A stretch of 19,741 nt of DNA from CAYGZA01 sp964354135 (GTDB lineage: Bacteria; Planctomycetota; Planctomycetia; Pirellulales; Thermoguttaceae), in the NCBI GenBank assembly GCA_964354135.1, contig CAYGZA010000089.1, forward strand, positions 1-19,741, written 5' to 3'. Shown here in pieces: positions 7,701 to 14,897 of the stretch. Numbering within the stretch: the stretch's first letter is position 1; each line of letters starts with the position of its first letter. The position numbers and the translations under genes were made by a program. The notes under the pieces are model-generated. The model was not told the DNA's origin. It saw only the letters and a list, made by a program, of their open reading frames with translations, and did no database searches.

Positions 7701-8199
7701 GCCCGATCTCGTGGACCCGCCGCTGCACTTCGGCGGCCGTGAGTCTTCCCTCGGCGATCTTCCGCCCCAGCGCGCGGTGGACGCGGGCATGGAACACCAG
7801 TCGCCACAGGCGCAGCAGCAGATCGCCGGCGGGTAGCTCCGCGAGGTCGTCGGCACGCGGCCGCTCGATCAGGACCGCTTCCGCCGGCAGGGAGAAATCG
7901 TCGTTGACCTCCAGCTCGGTCTTGTCGACGATCTCCAGAAGGCGCTCGCGGCGAATCACGTAGCTCTTGCGGTGCGGGACCTTCATGAGCAGGCCGCGAA
8001 GCTGATGCTCCTCGCGGATCACGCGGCGGAGGATCCGGGGGGCCACCAAGAGCACGGCCGCGTCGGCCGCTCGCACCGCACGCTCCAACTCGGCCAGGCT
8101 CGTCCGCTGGCTTCCTTGGCTGCGCGCCTGTGGACCGGGACCCCTGCCCCTGCCGGAGCCGATCGCGTTTGCCTGTTCCGCCGCAGAGCCGCCGGACAT
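4702..8199 (-). CDS. Large multi-spanning membrane protein of unknown function
   Basis: I do not recognise this 1165-residue protein. Residues 1-550 are soluble, charged and mostly helical, without a signal peptide. A central block carries about six or seven hydrophobic segments (near 575-597, 608-632, 665-695, 704-720, 740-762, 787-812, 860-886). The stretch 815-850 (INPIKHFPVVTVSHKLLLPLIP) looks conserved in style. The last 280 residues are again soluble and basic at first, ending with tryptophan-rich segments (GLWIALELQSGWLV, NGWLVVWPGG). No catalytic motif is evident. The long frame is intact with strong third-position GC bias, so the gene is real. ATG at 8199 was chosen: the frame is open to 8382, but that lead looks noncoding and a TATACT box lies at 8243-8248. 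It is transcribed alone, convergent with the MFS gene. Confidence 0.8.
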   Translation of the reverse strand: MSGGSAAEQANAIGSGRGRGPGPQARSQGSQRTSLAELERAVRAADAAVLLVAPRILRRVIREEHQLRGLLMKVPHRKSYVIRRERLLEIVDKTELEVNDDFSLPAEAVLIERPRADDLAELPAGDLLLRLWRLVFHARVHRALGRKIAEGRLTAAEVQRRVHEIGPAVFDEIRAVLQREDLLLPPRDDLSAYVEFAAVYFELRYFGLGLLPHYFPAMENVGSVEEVLSRDLDAEGLFRATRPVGAPDPPERFTPLEIEEWSEESRARDASCPPPVERPSAKKYRHCVRRAEKAAAAGNVVRSAIWRARGERFASPELADEARAGLKADVDRLVQRLLAALEIDDADPQPWQELLLALAVQAPRGIWTAEARLLYDLQKVCVDQEREIFTVDVVEWALSLGRRPIKRPLPSQRDVLMCKHLRAAAVKLTQVGLPDPQRHQLSTILRAATERTEERLRNHFRPRIAKTLEEVGLLAKNLPERIAAKKVAEELLDRVVDRGFVTVGDLRDALSRNDLKLPDIAGAGDFLRGDPLLRADRRLAVSLDGVYGRAEFYLRWMQQLSSMAFGTRTGRFLTRFVAVPFGGAYLALAGLEHLVHMFPGTGRVGISHGGMLSLVFLLGLFLLGLVNFAGFRAATGRLLKTGYHAVRDATVASARWIAALPPVQLIFHSRLFVLAAQFLFKPLVFTGLTWAALPRRPTGWQASLETASAIFLGMNLLLNSRLGREFEEVCTDWLSHAWRWFGSRILAGLFWLVMDIFKGFVQVTERLLYEVDEWLRFKSGQSRLTLLGKSVLGVVWFYVTYIVRFGINVLIEPQINPIKHFPVVTVSHKLLLPLIPFLGKQLELTMASLAVRMDNPSLAIDRAAAVTAVASIIWAIPGIFGFLVWELKENWRLYAANRPARLRRVVVGRHGESMLRLLKPGFYSGTLPKRYAKLRRALRKAFAHGNWKPVRKHLHALQQVELSIRRFVDREFLALFRESRAWQSGPISLEEIQVSTNRVKLALGCPGVSDAGLWIALELQSGWLVAGVLEPGWLGQLRPEQLRVVRTAMIGLYKRAGVELVRQQIERELPAPPPAYDLQNGWLVVWPGGLDGAVDRYNLRGEAPRIPPECDGAPSPSMPTLDRSRIVFAEAQVPWQQWVDVWEQGQAGRGVREDLLAEVRILPVP

Positions 8200-8242
8200 G
8201 ACTTGTCGATCTATAGGTTGCTGCCCGCAATCCCGTATCGAA

Positions 8243-8248
8243 AGTATA
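8243..8248 (-). promoter_or_regulatory. Candidate -10 box for the large membrane protein
   Basis: The minus strand reads TATACT here, five of six matches to TATAAT, about 44 nt before the ATG at 8199. The expected -35 position reads TGGGGG, a poor match, so the promoter call is weak; it supports the 8199 start over the longer open frame. Confidence 0.3.
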
Positions 8249-8270
8249 CTACTAGCCGGTAACGCCCCCC

Positions 8271-8609
8271 AGGGGTCCGCAGGCCGGCCGGGCACACACG
8301 CGGCGGGAAGACGGCGCTCGTGAGGGCCCTGACGGACATGGGTACCGGCCGGCGGCCGGAAGAAAACCACCGCGATCGACACGGCCCCCGCCGCCCATCG
8401 CGAAGCTATCGGATTTGGCCGGGTCGGGGGCCGGGCCGGTCTGGCTGGAAACCGTCCTCAGCGCCCCGCGATTGACTGCGAGGTCACCCGAAAGCCGCTG
8501 GCTGCGGTCCAACCCGGGGGATGGCAGTCCTGCCGGAGGCCGATCGCGGTTCCCCTCCGTCGGCAATTCGGAATGCCGCCGGGGACGTAGAATCCGGTTC
8601 CCCGCGGGG
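8271..8609. other. Intergenic region without a recognisable gene
   Basis: Between the divergent membrane-protein and secreted-protein genes I see no supported gene. Open frames on both strands are compositional: they are Pro/Arg/Gly-rich, overlap one another and have no ribosome binding site. No repeat or terminator was found. Confidence 0.5.
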
Positions 8610-8638
8610 GTGCCAGTGGGCCGCTCCGCCCGTATAAT
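8610..8638 (+). promoter_or_regulatory. Sigma70-type promoter for the secreted protein gene
   Basis: A perfect TATAAT at 8633-8638 is preceded, 17 bp away, by GTGCCA (8610-8615; four of six to TTGACA). Transcription would begin near 8645, leaving a leader of about 140 nt before the GTG at 8788. Confidence 0.6.
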
Positions 8639-8787
8639 GGGGCTCCGCACGGATGTTCTTCGGCAGGATCGGTGCAAGCGGCCCCAGCGCTCGTCGGCCC
8701 AGTCGCCGGCGAGCTAGATTGGGGTAATGCGCCCGGCGGCGCGAGCGGGAGTCGCTCGGCGGCCGGATGCGCCCTGGGAGGCCAAAC

Positions 8788-9636
8788 GTGCGATTGTTGC
8801 CGCCGTGCATCGCGATGCTCTGGCTGTGGGCCTTCTGTTGTCCGCCGGCCGGTTTCGGCCAGAAGAGCGGCATTACGCCCGAGTTGCACTCGTGGGGACG
8901 CTTCTCCAAAGGGGCCTGGACCCGCTATCGCGTCATCGCGGAGACCTTCGACGAGCACGGGGCGGTCGCCAACACGAGCACCACCGAGACGAAAACCACC
9001 CTGGTCGACGTTGCCGCCGACGCAGTCACGCTTCGCGTGGAGGCCGTGGTGGAAATCGCCGGCAGGCAACTGGACCCCGAGCCTAAGACCGTCAAGCAGG
9101 GATTCCACGGCGAATTGACCGGCGAGAAGGTCACCGTCCGGGACTTGGGTCCCGGCGAGCTGGTCGTCGAAGGCCGTAAGATCCCCTGCAAGATCGAGGA
9201 AGTGGAGGTCACCGGTCCGCACTCCAAGACGATTGCCAAGGTCCACTACTCCTCCACCGTCGCCCCCTACGTATTGAAGCGGGAAAGCAAGACGACCGAC
9301 CCGGAAACCAAGACCCTGATCAACCAGACGACCTTCACCGTACTTTCGCTCGACAAGCCGCGCGACATCCTTCGGCAGCGAAGATGGGCGGCCCAGGTCG
9401 AGGCCGTCGCGACGCACCCCAAAGGGTCCACCACCACCCGCGCCTGGACTTCCGTCGATGTCCCCGGGGGACTCATCTGCCATACCGCGGAGGAGTCCGA
9501 CGCCAAGGGCCGGCTTCTCCGCCGCTCCACCCTGCAACTGGTCGCTTATGGCCTGGACGCCGAAGGCGAGCCCTCGGGCCTGTTCAAGCGGATTCCGAGG
9601 CGGGGGCCGAAAGTCCACCGTGTTCCCTCCGGCTGA
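8788..9636 (+). CDS. Secreted protein of unknown function
   Basis: The start is taken as GTG 8788 because GGGAGG (8776-8781) lies 6 nt before it; an in-frame ATG at 8767 would put that ribosome site inside the gene. The 282-residue product then begins with a textbook signal peptide (RLLPPCIAMLWLWAFCC, cleavage likely after AGFG). The mature part is beta-rich with repeated Thr/Val/Lys segments: WTRYRVIAETFDEHG, TTLVDVAADAVTLRVE, IPCKIEEVEVTG, then TRAWTSVDVPGGLI. This pattern of alternating strands is reminiscent of exported lipocalin-like or LolA-like barrels, but I cannot assign a family. It has its own promoter and lies ahead of guaB, which also has its own promoter. Confidence 0.8.
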   Translation: MRLLPPCIAMLWLWAFCCPPAGFGQKSGITPELHSWGRFSKGAWTRYRVIAETFDEHGAVANTSTTETKTTLVDVAADAVTLRVEAVVEIAGRQLDPEPKTVKQGFHGELTGEKVTVRDLGPGELVVEGRKIPCKIEEVEVTGPHSKTIAKVHYSSTVAPYVLKRESKTTDPETKTLINQTTFTVLSLDKPRDILRQRRWAAQVEAVATHPKGSTTTRAWTSVDVPGGLICHTAEESDAKGRLLRRSTLQLVAYGLDAEGEPSGLFKRIPRRGPKVHRVPSG

Positions 9637-9778
9637 GCCCCGCGCCGCGAGAGTCCCTCCGTTGTCGATGCGCGCCTAAGAAAGCGGGCGGCGAAGCTTC
9701 GGCGTCGTGCCGCTCGTCCCCCCGCCTATTGTCCCTCACGCCTCGTTTCGCACCTCTCCTCCCCATCCGTCCGGTCGA

Positions 9779-9806
9779 TTGCATTTCGGCGAGTAGCCCC
9801 GATAAT
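9779..9806 (+). promoter_or_regulatory. Candidate promoter of guaB
   Basis: TTGCAT (9779-9784) and GATAAT (9801-9806) are 16 bp apart. The -10 box matches five of six positions, the -35 box three. A start near 9812 would leave a short leader holding GAGGAG at 9830-9835. Confidence 0.5.
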
Positions 9807-9843
9807 GCAGGATTCCTTGTCTCGTTGCCGAGGAGCCAGCCCA

Positions 9844-11322
9844 ATGCAAGAGAAGGTCAAGTATCAGGCGGTCACCTTTGACGACGTTCTGCTGGAGCCC
9901 CGTTACAGCCAGGTTCTCCCGTCGGAGGTGGACGTGTCGACCCAGTTGACGCGGCGCATCCGGCTGAACATCCCGCTCCTTAGCTCGCCGATGGACACCG
10001 TCACCGAGAGTGCCATGGCCATCGCCCTGGCCCAGGAGGGAGGGCTGGGCGTTATTCACAAGAACATGTCGGTCAAGCGACAGACCGAGGAGGTGGAGAA
10101 GGTCAAGCGGAGTGCCAACGGGATCATCCTCAACCCGGCCACGCTTCCCCCCGACGCCACGGTGGAGCAGGCCAAGCGGCTGATGGACGAGTACAGGCTT
10201 TCGGGGGTCCCGATCACCCGGGCGGATGGTCATTTGGAGGGGATCGTAACCCGCCGCGACCTCCGCTTCCTGGCCGACTGGAACCTCCGCGTTTCCGAGG
10301 TCATGACCCGTGAGAACCTGGTGACGGCTACGGGGACCGTAACGCTTGAGGGGGCTGAGAAGATTTTAATGGAAAAAAAGGTGGAGAAGCTTTTGCTGGT
10401 GGACGAAAACTTCAGACTGACTGGTCTCATCACCATAAAAGACATCGATATGATGCGAAGCTTCCCGAACGCATGTAAAGATGCGCAAGGGAGGCTCCGT
10501 GTGGGTGCCGCTGTCGGGGTACACGACTACGAACGCATCGAATGCCTGATTCGAAAAGAGGTGGATGTCCTGGTGGTCGACAGTGCCCACGGGCATTCGG
10601 CCAACGTGATCGAGACCGTGCGGAGAATCAAGCGGGATTGGGATATCGACGTCGCTGCGGGAAACGTAGCCACTTACGAGGGATGCCGCGACTTGATCGC
10701 ATCCGGTGCGGATGCAGTCAAAGTGGGGATCGGCCCCGGTTCGATCTGCACCACCCGCGTGATTTCCGGCGTAGGAGTTCCCCAAATTACTGCGATTTAC
10801 CAAGCTTCCCAGGCTGCCAAAGAGGGCGGCGTTCCCATCATTGCCGACGGAGGTGCCCGATACTCAGGGGACGTCACCAAGGCGATTGCGGCCGGGGCCC
10901 ATGCCGTGATGATCGGCGGCCTGTTCGCAGGATTGGACGAGAGCCCGGGGGCCAGAATCCTCTATCAGGGCCGGGTTTTCAAGGCGTATCGTGGGATGGG
11001 TTCTCTGGGAGCCATGGTACACGGCTCTGGGGAACGTTACCGGCAGGGAACCGCCGGCAAGCCGGACAAGTTGGTTCCAGAGGGCGTTGAAGGGAGGGTA
11101 CCGTATAAAGGCCCCTTGGGGCCATTCGTTTACCAGCTAGTTGGGGGGCTTCGAGCTGGTATGGGCTATTGTGGAACTCGGACCATCGATGAGCTGCGGA
11201 CTCAAACCCAGTTCATCCAGGTCTCACCAGCCAGTGTGCGGGAGAGTCACCCCCATGACATCGCGATTACGCAGGAAGCCCCCAATTACAGTACCGAGTA
11301 CGCACTCGACGAAGGCGAATAA
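9844..11322 (+). CDS. guaB: IMP dehydrogenase
   Basis: This enzyme oxidises IMP to XMP with NAD+, the first committed step of GMP synthesis. The 492-residue length is typical. It begins with TFDDVLLEPRYS (11-22), has two CBS domains inserted at about 93-205 (GVPITRADGHLEGIVTRRDLRF; EKLLLVDENFRLTGLITIKD), then DSAHGHS (246-252) and the active-site loop GIGPGSICTTR with catalytic Cys302. The mobile flap is present near YRGMGSLGAM and the C-terminus has GYCGT. GAGGAG at 9830-9835, 8 nt before ATG 9844, sets the start. The 3' part (from about 10340) uses more A/T-ending codons (ATA, AGA, AAA, TGT) than the 5' part, which may mark recombination. The next gene starts inside its 3' end. Confidence 0.97.
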   Translation: MQEKVKYQAVTFDDVLLEPRYSQVLPSEVDVSTQLTRRIRLNIPLLSSPMDTVTESAMAIALAQEGGLGVIHKNMSVKRQTEEVEKVKRSANGIILNPATLPPDATVEQAKRLMDEYRLSGVPITRADGHLEGIVTRRDLRFLADWNLRVSEVMTRENLVTATGTVTLEGAEKILMEKKVEKLLLVDENFRLTGLITIKDIDMMRSFPNACKDAQGRLRVGAAVGVHDYERIECLIRKEVDVLVVDSAHGHSANVIETVRRIKRDWDIDVAAGNVATYEGCRDLIASGADAVKVGIGPGSICTTRVISGVGVPQITAIYQASQAAKEGGVPIIADGGARYSGDVTKAIAAGAHAVMIGGLFAGLDESPGARILYQGRVFKAYRGMGSLGAMVHGSGERYRQGTAGKPDKLVPEGVEGRVPYKGPLGPFVYQLVGGLRAGMGYCGTRTIDELRTQTQFIQVSPASVRESHPHDIAITQEAPNYSTEYALDEGE

Positions 11323-12346
11323 CTCTTCGGCGGCCGGCGCACGCTCGTGCCGCGGCCGCCTCTCGATCTTCTCTCTTCCCAACGCCGTTTGGGTCGTTGC
11401 CGCGGCTGCCGCCGTGGCGATGTCGCCTTGGCCCGGGATCGCCGGTGCGGCGGAGTCGCGCATCAAGCCGGTAAGCTACACCACGGGACGAGCAGGCCAC
11501 CAGCTCAAGTGGTTGCCGGCCCGTCCATCGGAGTCCGGAGGCGTCCGGCCGGCCCAAGCGACCGAGCCGGTTGCCGCGCCCTCGGCCCGATCGGCCCAAG
11601 CCGCGGCGCCCGATGCCTTCGGCGATCCTTTTGAGGATTCCAAGAAGGCGGCACAGCCGACCCCGGCGACGAAACTGAACGACGCCGCGCTGGAAAAGGT
11701 GCCCCCCAAGCCGGCTCCGGCGGCCAACGAGCCGAAGCTCTCGCTTGAGCCCGCCAAGTCCGCGGCGCCTGCCCAGAAGCCCCTGAACGACCAGGACATC
11801 TTCGCGGTGGTCCCGGGTAAGGAGCCGGAGTGTCCCAAGCCGGGCGAGCTGGACACGACGACCAATCGAAGGATCCTCGAGCCGATCAAGAAGGACATCC
11901 TCAACGATGTCGTCCCCCCCAAGCCGAAGCCGGACGACGCGCTCCCCGTCAACTGCCCCATTCCCGAGCTGCGGAACGAGAAGAACCTTTGGGCTCACCC
12001 GAAGACCGCGGTTAGAAGCAGGGGCTGGGCCCAAACCACCTTCATGTGGAAGGCGTCCGCCCTGTGCCACAAGCCGGCCTACTTCGAGGACGAGCAATTG
12101 GAGCGCTATGGCCATACCTGGGGGCCGTGGCTCCAGCCGCTGGTCTCCGGCGGGCATTTCTTCCTGACCGTGCCCGCCCTGCCCTACATTGTGGGCCTGT
12201 ATCCGCCGCACGAGTGCGTCTACACCCTGGGCTATTATCGCCCGGGTAGCTGCGCACCTTACACGCTCGACCCGTTGCCGCTTAGCGTCCGTGCCGCGCT
12301 GGCCGAGGGCGGCGTTTGGACGGGAATGGTCTTCTTGATTCCGTAA
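11255..12346 (+). CDS. Secreted Pro/Ala/Lys-rich protein with conserved C-terminal domain
   Basis: The 363-residue protein starts with a basic lead and a hydrophobic stretch (about 43-66, VWVVAAAAAVAMSPWPGIAGA), a signal sequence or membrane anchor. A low-complexity linker rich in Ala, Pro and Lys follows (about 75-250). The C-terminal ~110 residues form a compact, Trp/Tyr-rich domain: FMWKASALCHKPAYFEDEQ, ERYGHTWGPWLQPLVSG, PPHECVYTLGYYRPGSCAPY and a VFLIP end. I remember similar C-terminal domains in unknown planctomycete envelope proteins, but no function. ATG 11255 is preceded by GGAGAG about 9 nt upstream, so the gene begins 68 nt inside guaB in another frame. Five cysteines in the exported part may form disulfides. 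Confidence 0.8.
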   Translation: MTSRLRRKPPITVPSTHSTKANNSSAAGARSCRGRLSIFSLPNAVWVVAAAAAVAMSPWPGIAGAAESRIKPVSYTTGRAGHQLKWLPARPSESGGVRPAQATEPVAAPSARSAQAAAPDAFGDPFEDSKKAAQPTPATKLNDAALEKVPPKPAPAANEPKLSLEPAKSAAPAQKPLNDQDIFAVVPGKEPECPKPGELDTTTNRRILEPIKKDILNDVVPPKPKPDDALPVNCPIPELRNEKNLWAHPKTAVRSRGWAQTTFMWKASALCHKPAYFEDEQLERYGHTWGPWLQPLVSGGHFFLTVPALPYIVGLYPPHECVYTLGYYRPGSCAPYTLDPLPLSVRAALAEGGVWTGMVFLIP

Positions 12347-12377
12347 GGGCGGAGCGAGCGAGCGAAATAGCTGACCG

Positions 12378-12617
12378 CTACGCCATCCACTCCCCCGGGC
12401 CGCAGTTGCCTCCACAGCAGTCGGACACGCCGCACGCGCCGGTTTCCTTGGCGGGACACGGCGGCGGCGTGCCCTTGGCAACGTGGGCCGCCGGCAGGCT
12501 CAGCCGCTTCGTCAGGCGGAACAGACCGCACGAAGAGCAAGACGCCTTTTCTTCGCCCCGCACCAGGATTTCAAACTCGTGCCCGCAATCGCGGCAGACG
12601 TACTCGTAGATGGGCAT
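12378..12617 (-). CDS. FmdB-type zinc ribbon protein
   Basis: This 79-residue protein starts MPIYEYVCRDCGHEFE, the standard opening of the FmdB/CxxC_CxxC_SSSS zinc ribbon family, with Cys8/Cys11 and Cys27/Cys30 as the zinc site. The C-terminal tail has more cysteines (CPAKETGACGVSDCCGGNCG), as in many family members. These small proteins are thought to be regulatory or RNA/DNA-linked; no firm role is known. A GGGAG lies about 10 nt before the ATG. It is convergent with the secreted-protein gene (31 nt gap) and divergent from nnrE. Confidence 0.9.
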   Translation of the reverse strand: MPIYEYVCRDCGHEFEILVRGEEKASCSSCGLFRLTKRLSLPAAHVAKGTPPPCPAKETGACGVSDCCGGNCGPGEWMA

Positions 12618-12651
12618 ATCTGTCGGTCTCCCAGAATCCCGGCGGCACGGC

Positions 12652-12680
12652 GTGACACCCGAGCCGAGATATTCTAGGAT
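12652..12680 (+). promoter_or_regulatory. Promoter of nnrE, with overlapping divergent -10 box
   Basis: GTGACA (12652-12657) and TAGGAT (12675-12680) are 17 bp apart and suit a short leader to the nnrE start. The same ATTCTAGGAT decamer gives TAGAAT on the minus strand (12676-12671), a good -10 box for the divergent FmdB gene, although its -35 is poor. Confidence 0.5.
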
Positions 12681-12711
12681 ACGACGCGGACCCGGGGTAG
12701 TTCAGGGAGTG

Positions 12712-13416
12712 ATGGCGGTGGACCTTCGTCCCGTCAACCGATCCCAGTCCCGCGAGCTCGACCGCCGCGCCACGGAGGAATACGGGATCCCCGGATTGGT
12801 CTTGATGGAAAACGCCGGTCGAGGGGTCGCCGACGTGCTCGAAGGACTGGGAATCCAGGGGCCAGTCGTCGTCTGCTGTGGCAAAGGAAACAACGCGGGG
12901 GACGGTTTTGTCCTGGCCCGGCATCTGGACTTGCGGGGTTACGCCGTCCGGGTCCTCGTTTGGGCGGAACCGGCGGAGCCCGCCGGCGACGCCGGCATCA
13001 ACTTCGAGATCCTCCGTAAGACGGGTGTACCCATTCAGTTCTTCAGGCCGGAGCACGAGGCCGATCGTTTGCAGCGGGATCTTGCCGGCGCGGCCTGGAT
13101 CGTCGATGCTCTGCTGGGAACCGGGGCCCGGGGTGAGCCCCGGGCACCCTTGGATGCCGTGATCGACCAACTCAATGCCGCCGCTGCGCCCAAGCTCGCC
13201 GTCGACCTGCCCAGCGGGTTGGATTGCGACACCGGCCAGGCGGCCCGGCACACGATCCGCGCGGCCCACACCTGCACCTTCGTCGCCCCCAAGATCGGGT
13301 TCTTCGCCCCCGGTGCGGCGGAGTATGTGGGTCGGGTCCACGTTCTGGACATTGGGGCCCCGCGGAGGCTCGTCGATGAAATCCTCGGCCCTCAGCCCAA
13401 TTGCACAGGAGGCTGA
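12712..13416 (+). CDS. nnrE: NAD(P)H-hydrate epimerase
   Basis: The 234-residue protein is a YjeF N-terminal (Rossmann-like) domain. It interconverts R- and S-epimers of damaged, hydrated NAD(P)H so that a dehydratase can repair it. Evidence is the order SRELDRRATEEYGIPGLVLMENAG (split: SRELDRRA and MENAGRGVA), CGKGNNAGDGFVLARHL, IVDALLGTGARGEPR, LAVDLPSGLDCDTG and TFVAPKIGF. The catalytic Asp in VDALLGTG and the GKGNNGGDG-like loop (here NNAGDG) are present. The C-terminal dehydratase domain (NnrD) is not fused and is not nearby. ATG 12712 is only 2 nt from AGGGAG (12704-12709); an in-frame GTG at 12718 has better spacing, so the true start may be two codons later. Confidence 0.93.
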   Translation: MAVDLRPVNRSQSRELDRRATEEYGIPGLVLMENAGRGVADVLEGLGIQGPVVVCCGKGNNAGDGFVLARHLDLRGYAVRVLVWAEPAEPAGDAGINFEILRKTGVPIQFFRPEHEADRLQRDLAGAAWIVDALLGTGARGEPRAPLDAVIDQLNAAAAPKLAVDLPSGLDCDTGQAARHTIRAAHTCTFVAPKIGFFAPGAAEYVGRVHVLDIGAPRRLVDEILGPQPNCTGG

Positions 13417-13496
13417 AATGAGGAAGATCTTATCCGTCGCGTGGACCCCGTGAGGGAAACGCCCGCTTCTTGTATCCTCGTTTGTCACCCCGTACC

Positions 13497-14486
13497 ATGT
13501 CCCGCTCGTTGTCCCACGACGCCGACGTAGGTCCGCCGACCATCCGGGCCGTAGACCCGGAGGCGATGGACGAGGCCCTCCGGTTGGTCTTCAGCGGCTA
13601 TTCGGCGGAGGACTCCGCGGACCACGTAGGGGTGATGTCCGGCGGGATACGGTCGGGGGAGATCTCCCCGGCGGGGCTCTTGGGGGCGCATCGCGGCCGG
13701 CGGCTCGTGGGCGCCGTCCTTGCCCAGGTCCAGCAGGGCAAGACGGCTGTCCTCTGGCCCCCTCGAACGGTCCGCGGGGAGCTTCCGGCCACGGCCCGGC
13801 TGCTGCTGGACGCCTCTTGCCAGTGGCTTGCCCTCCAGGACGTGCAGTTGGCCCACGCCCTTCTGGCGTCGGTCAACCCGGCGGAAGAATCGCTCTTGTG
13901 CTCTGCAGGGTTCGATCGATTGGCTACGCTGCTTTACCTGGTGAGTTCAGAAGCGGATTTCCCCACGTCGACGCCTGACGGCCCGCTCGCGTTCGAGCCC
14001 TACCACCGCGACAACCACCCCCGGTTGGCCCGCCTGGTGGACGCCACTTACGACCAGACGATGGATTGCCCGGCCCTCAACGGGCTCCGCACGATGGACG
14101 ACGTGCTGGCGGGCTACCGGGCCACCGGGGTCTTTGCCGCGGAACGCTGGTTCCTCGTTCGGCACGAGGAGCACGACGCCGGGTGCCTGCTCTTGACCGA
14201 CCATCCCCAAGACGAGAACTGGGAGCTGGTGTACATGGGCTTGGTAGTTCCCGCACGGGGGCGGGGCCGGGGCAAGCAGATCGTGCGGCACGCCCAGTGG
14301 TTGACCCGCCAGGCGGGCCGCTCGCGACTCGTCCTGGCGGTCGACGCCGCGAACCGGCCGGCGCTGGAAATGTATACGGCCACGGGGTTTCGGGCCTGGG
14401 ATCGGCGCGAGGTCTACATTCGAGCCCTCGGCGGCGCTCCCAACGTCGCGACGGCCGGACCGCAGGGACCTTCCCGCGGCGGATAG
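13497..14486 (+). CDS. GNAT-family N-acetyltransferase
   Basis: The 329-residue protein has a clear acetyl-CoA domain in its C-terminal half: the motif A segment YMGLVVPARGRGRGKQIV (246-263), followed by AVDAANRPALEMYTATGF (281-298) and WDRREVY. The N-terminal half (PPTIRAVDPEAMDEALRLVF, GAHRGRRLVGAVLAQV, LLASVNPAEESLLCSAGF) resembles a second, degenerate GNAT fold, so a tandem-GNAT layout like that of MshD is likely. The substrate is unknown. The start is ATG 13497; a TTG at 13470 is in frame, and neither has a clear ribosome site. It lies 80 nt after nnrE, perhaps in the same transcript. Confidence 0.85.
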   Translation: MSRSLSHDADVGPPTIRAVDPEAMDEALRLVFSGYSAEDSADHVGVMSGGIRSGEISPAGLLGAHRGRRLVGAVLAQVQQGKTAVLWPPRTVRGELPATARLLLDASCQWLALQDVQLAHALLASVNPAEESLLCSAGFDRLATLLYLVSSEADFPTSTPDGPLAFEPYHRDNHPRLARLVDATYDQTMDCPALNGLRTMDDVLAGYRATGVFAAERWFLVRHEEHDAGCLLLTDHPQDENWELVYMGLVVPARGRGRGKQIVRHAQWLTRQAGRSRLVLAVDAANRPALEMYTATGFRAWDRREVYIRALGGAPNVATAGPQGPSRGG

Positions 14487-14710
14487 GGCAGGCGACGTTT
14501 TGTCCGACCCGGCCGGGACTTAGTGCAAGCGGAGGAACGTGCGAAGGGGCAAGACGCGGGGCGGCCTTGAACAGTTTTTCCCCCCGCAGCCCGGTGGATG
14601 GGAGGGGACGGTCTTCCTGCAGGGGCCAGCGGCGGGCCCGCTTTCTCCGCGGATTCCATTGCCGTGTCGCCCGAGGTGAAAAAATCCTCGCGGCCGGTCG
14701 GGGGCCCGGT
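14487..14710. other. Intergenic region before the dnaA promoter
   Basis: No gene, DnaA box (TTATCCACA-like) or AT-rich unwinding stretch is visible. A GCGGGG/CCCCGC pair near 14555-14597 could fold but lacks a T-run after it. Confidence 0.4.
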
Positions 14711-14738
14711 TTGACAGCACCGCTAGCACGGCTAGAAT
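14711..14738 (+). promoter_or_regulatory. Strong promoter of the dnaA operon
   Basis: A perfect TTGACA (14711-14716) is followed after 16 bp by TAGAAT (14733-14738), five of six to consensus. Transcription would start near 14745, giving a leader of about 150 nt before the proposed dnaA start. Confidence 0.75.
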
Positions 14739-14897
14739 CACGCAGGTCGGGTGACACACAACACGGACCTAGACGGCCACTGCCGTCGGAGATCGTGCCT
14801 CTTCCGCCGATTGTCGCCTCGCTTGCGTCGGGGCATAAACGAACACCACGGAGGTGTGATCCGCAGGCGGAGGGTGCGCGCCGGGGATGGCGAGGAA

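Noticed and set aside
5251..7836. Long plus-strand open frames opposite the large membrane protein
   Set aside because: They are mirror frames of a GC-rich gene, rich in Arg/Pro/His/Gln, without ribosome sites or family motifs.
8200..8382. Longer start for the large membrane protein
   Set aside because: The added 61 residues look noncoding, lack a ribosome site, and a TATACT box lies inside them.
8252..8717. Small genes between the membrane and secreted protein genes
   Set aside because: Overlapping frames on both strands, no ribosome sites, low-complexity composition.
13418..13453. 11-codon peptide after nnrE (ATG overlapping its stop region)
   Set aside because: Too short to support; no conserved feature or ribosome site of its own.
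14751..14897. N-terminal extension of DnaA from a GTG at 14751
   Set aside because: It would begin about 6 nt after the predicted transcription start, is Arg/His-rich and does not resemble DnaA domain I, which starts at TKDDMEIVSAL.
14487..14897. Replication origin next to dnaA
   Set aside because: No DnaA-box cluster or AT-rich stretch is visible; the gene need not be beside the origin in this phylum.
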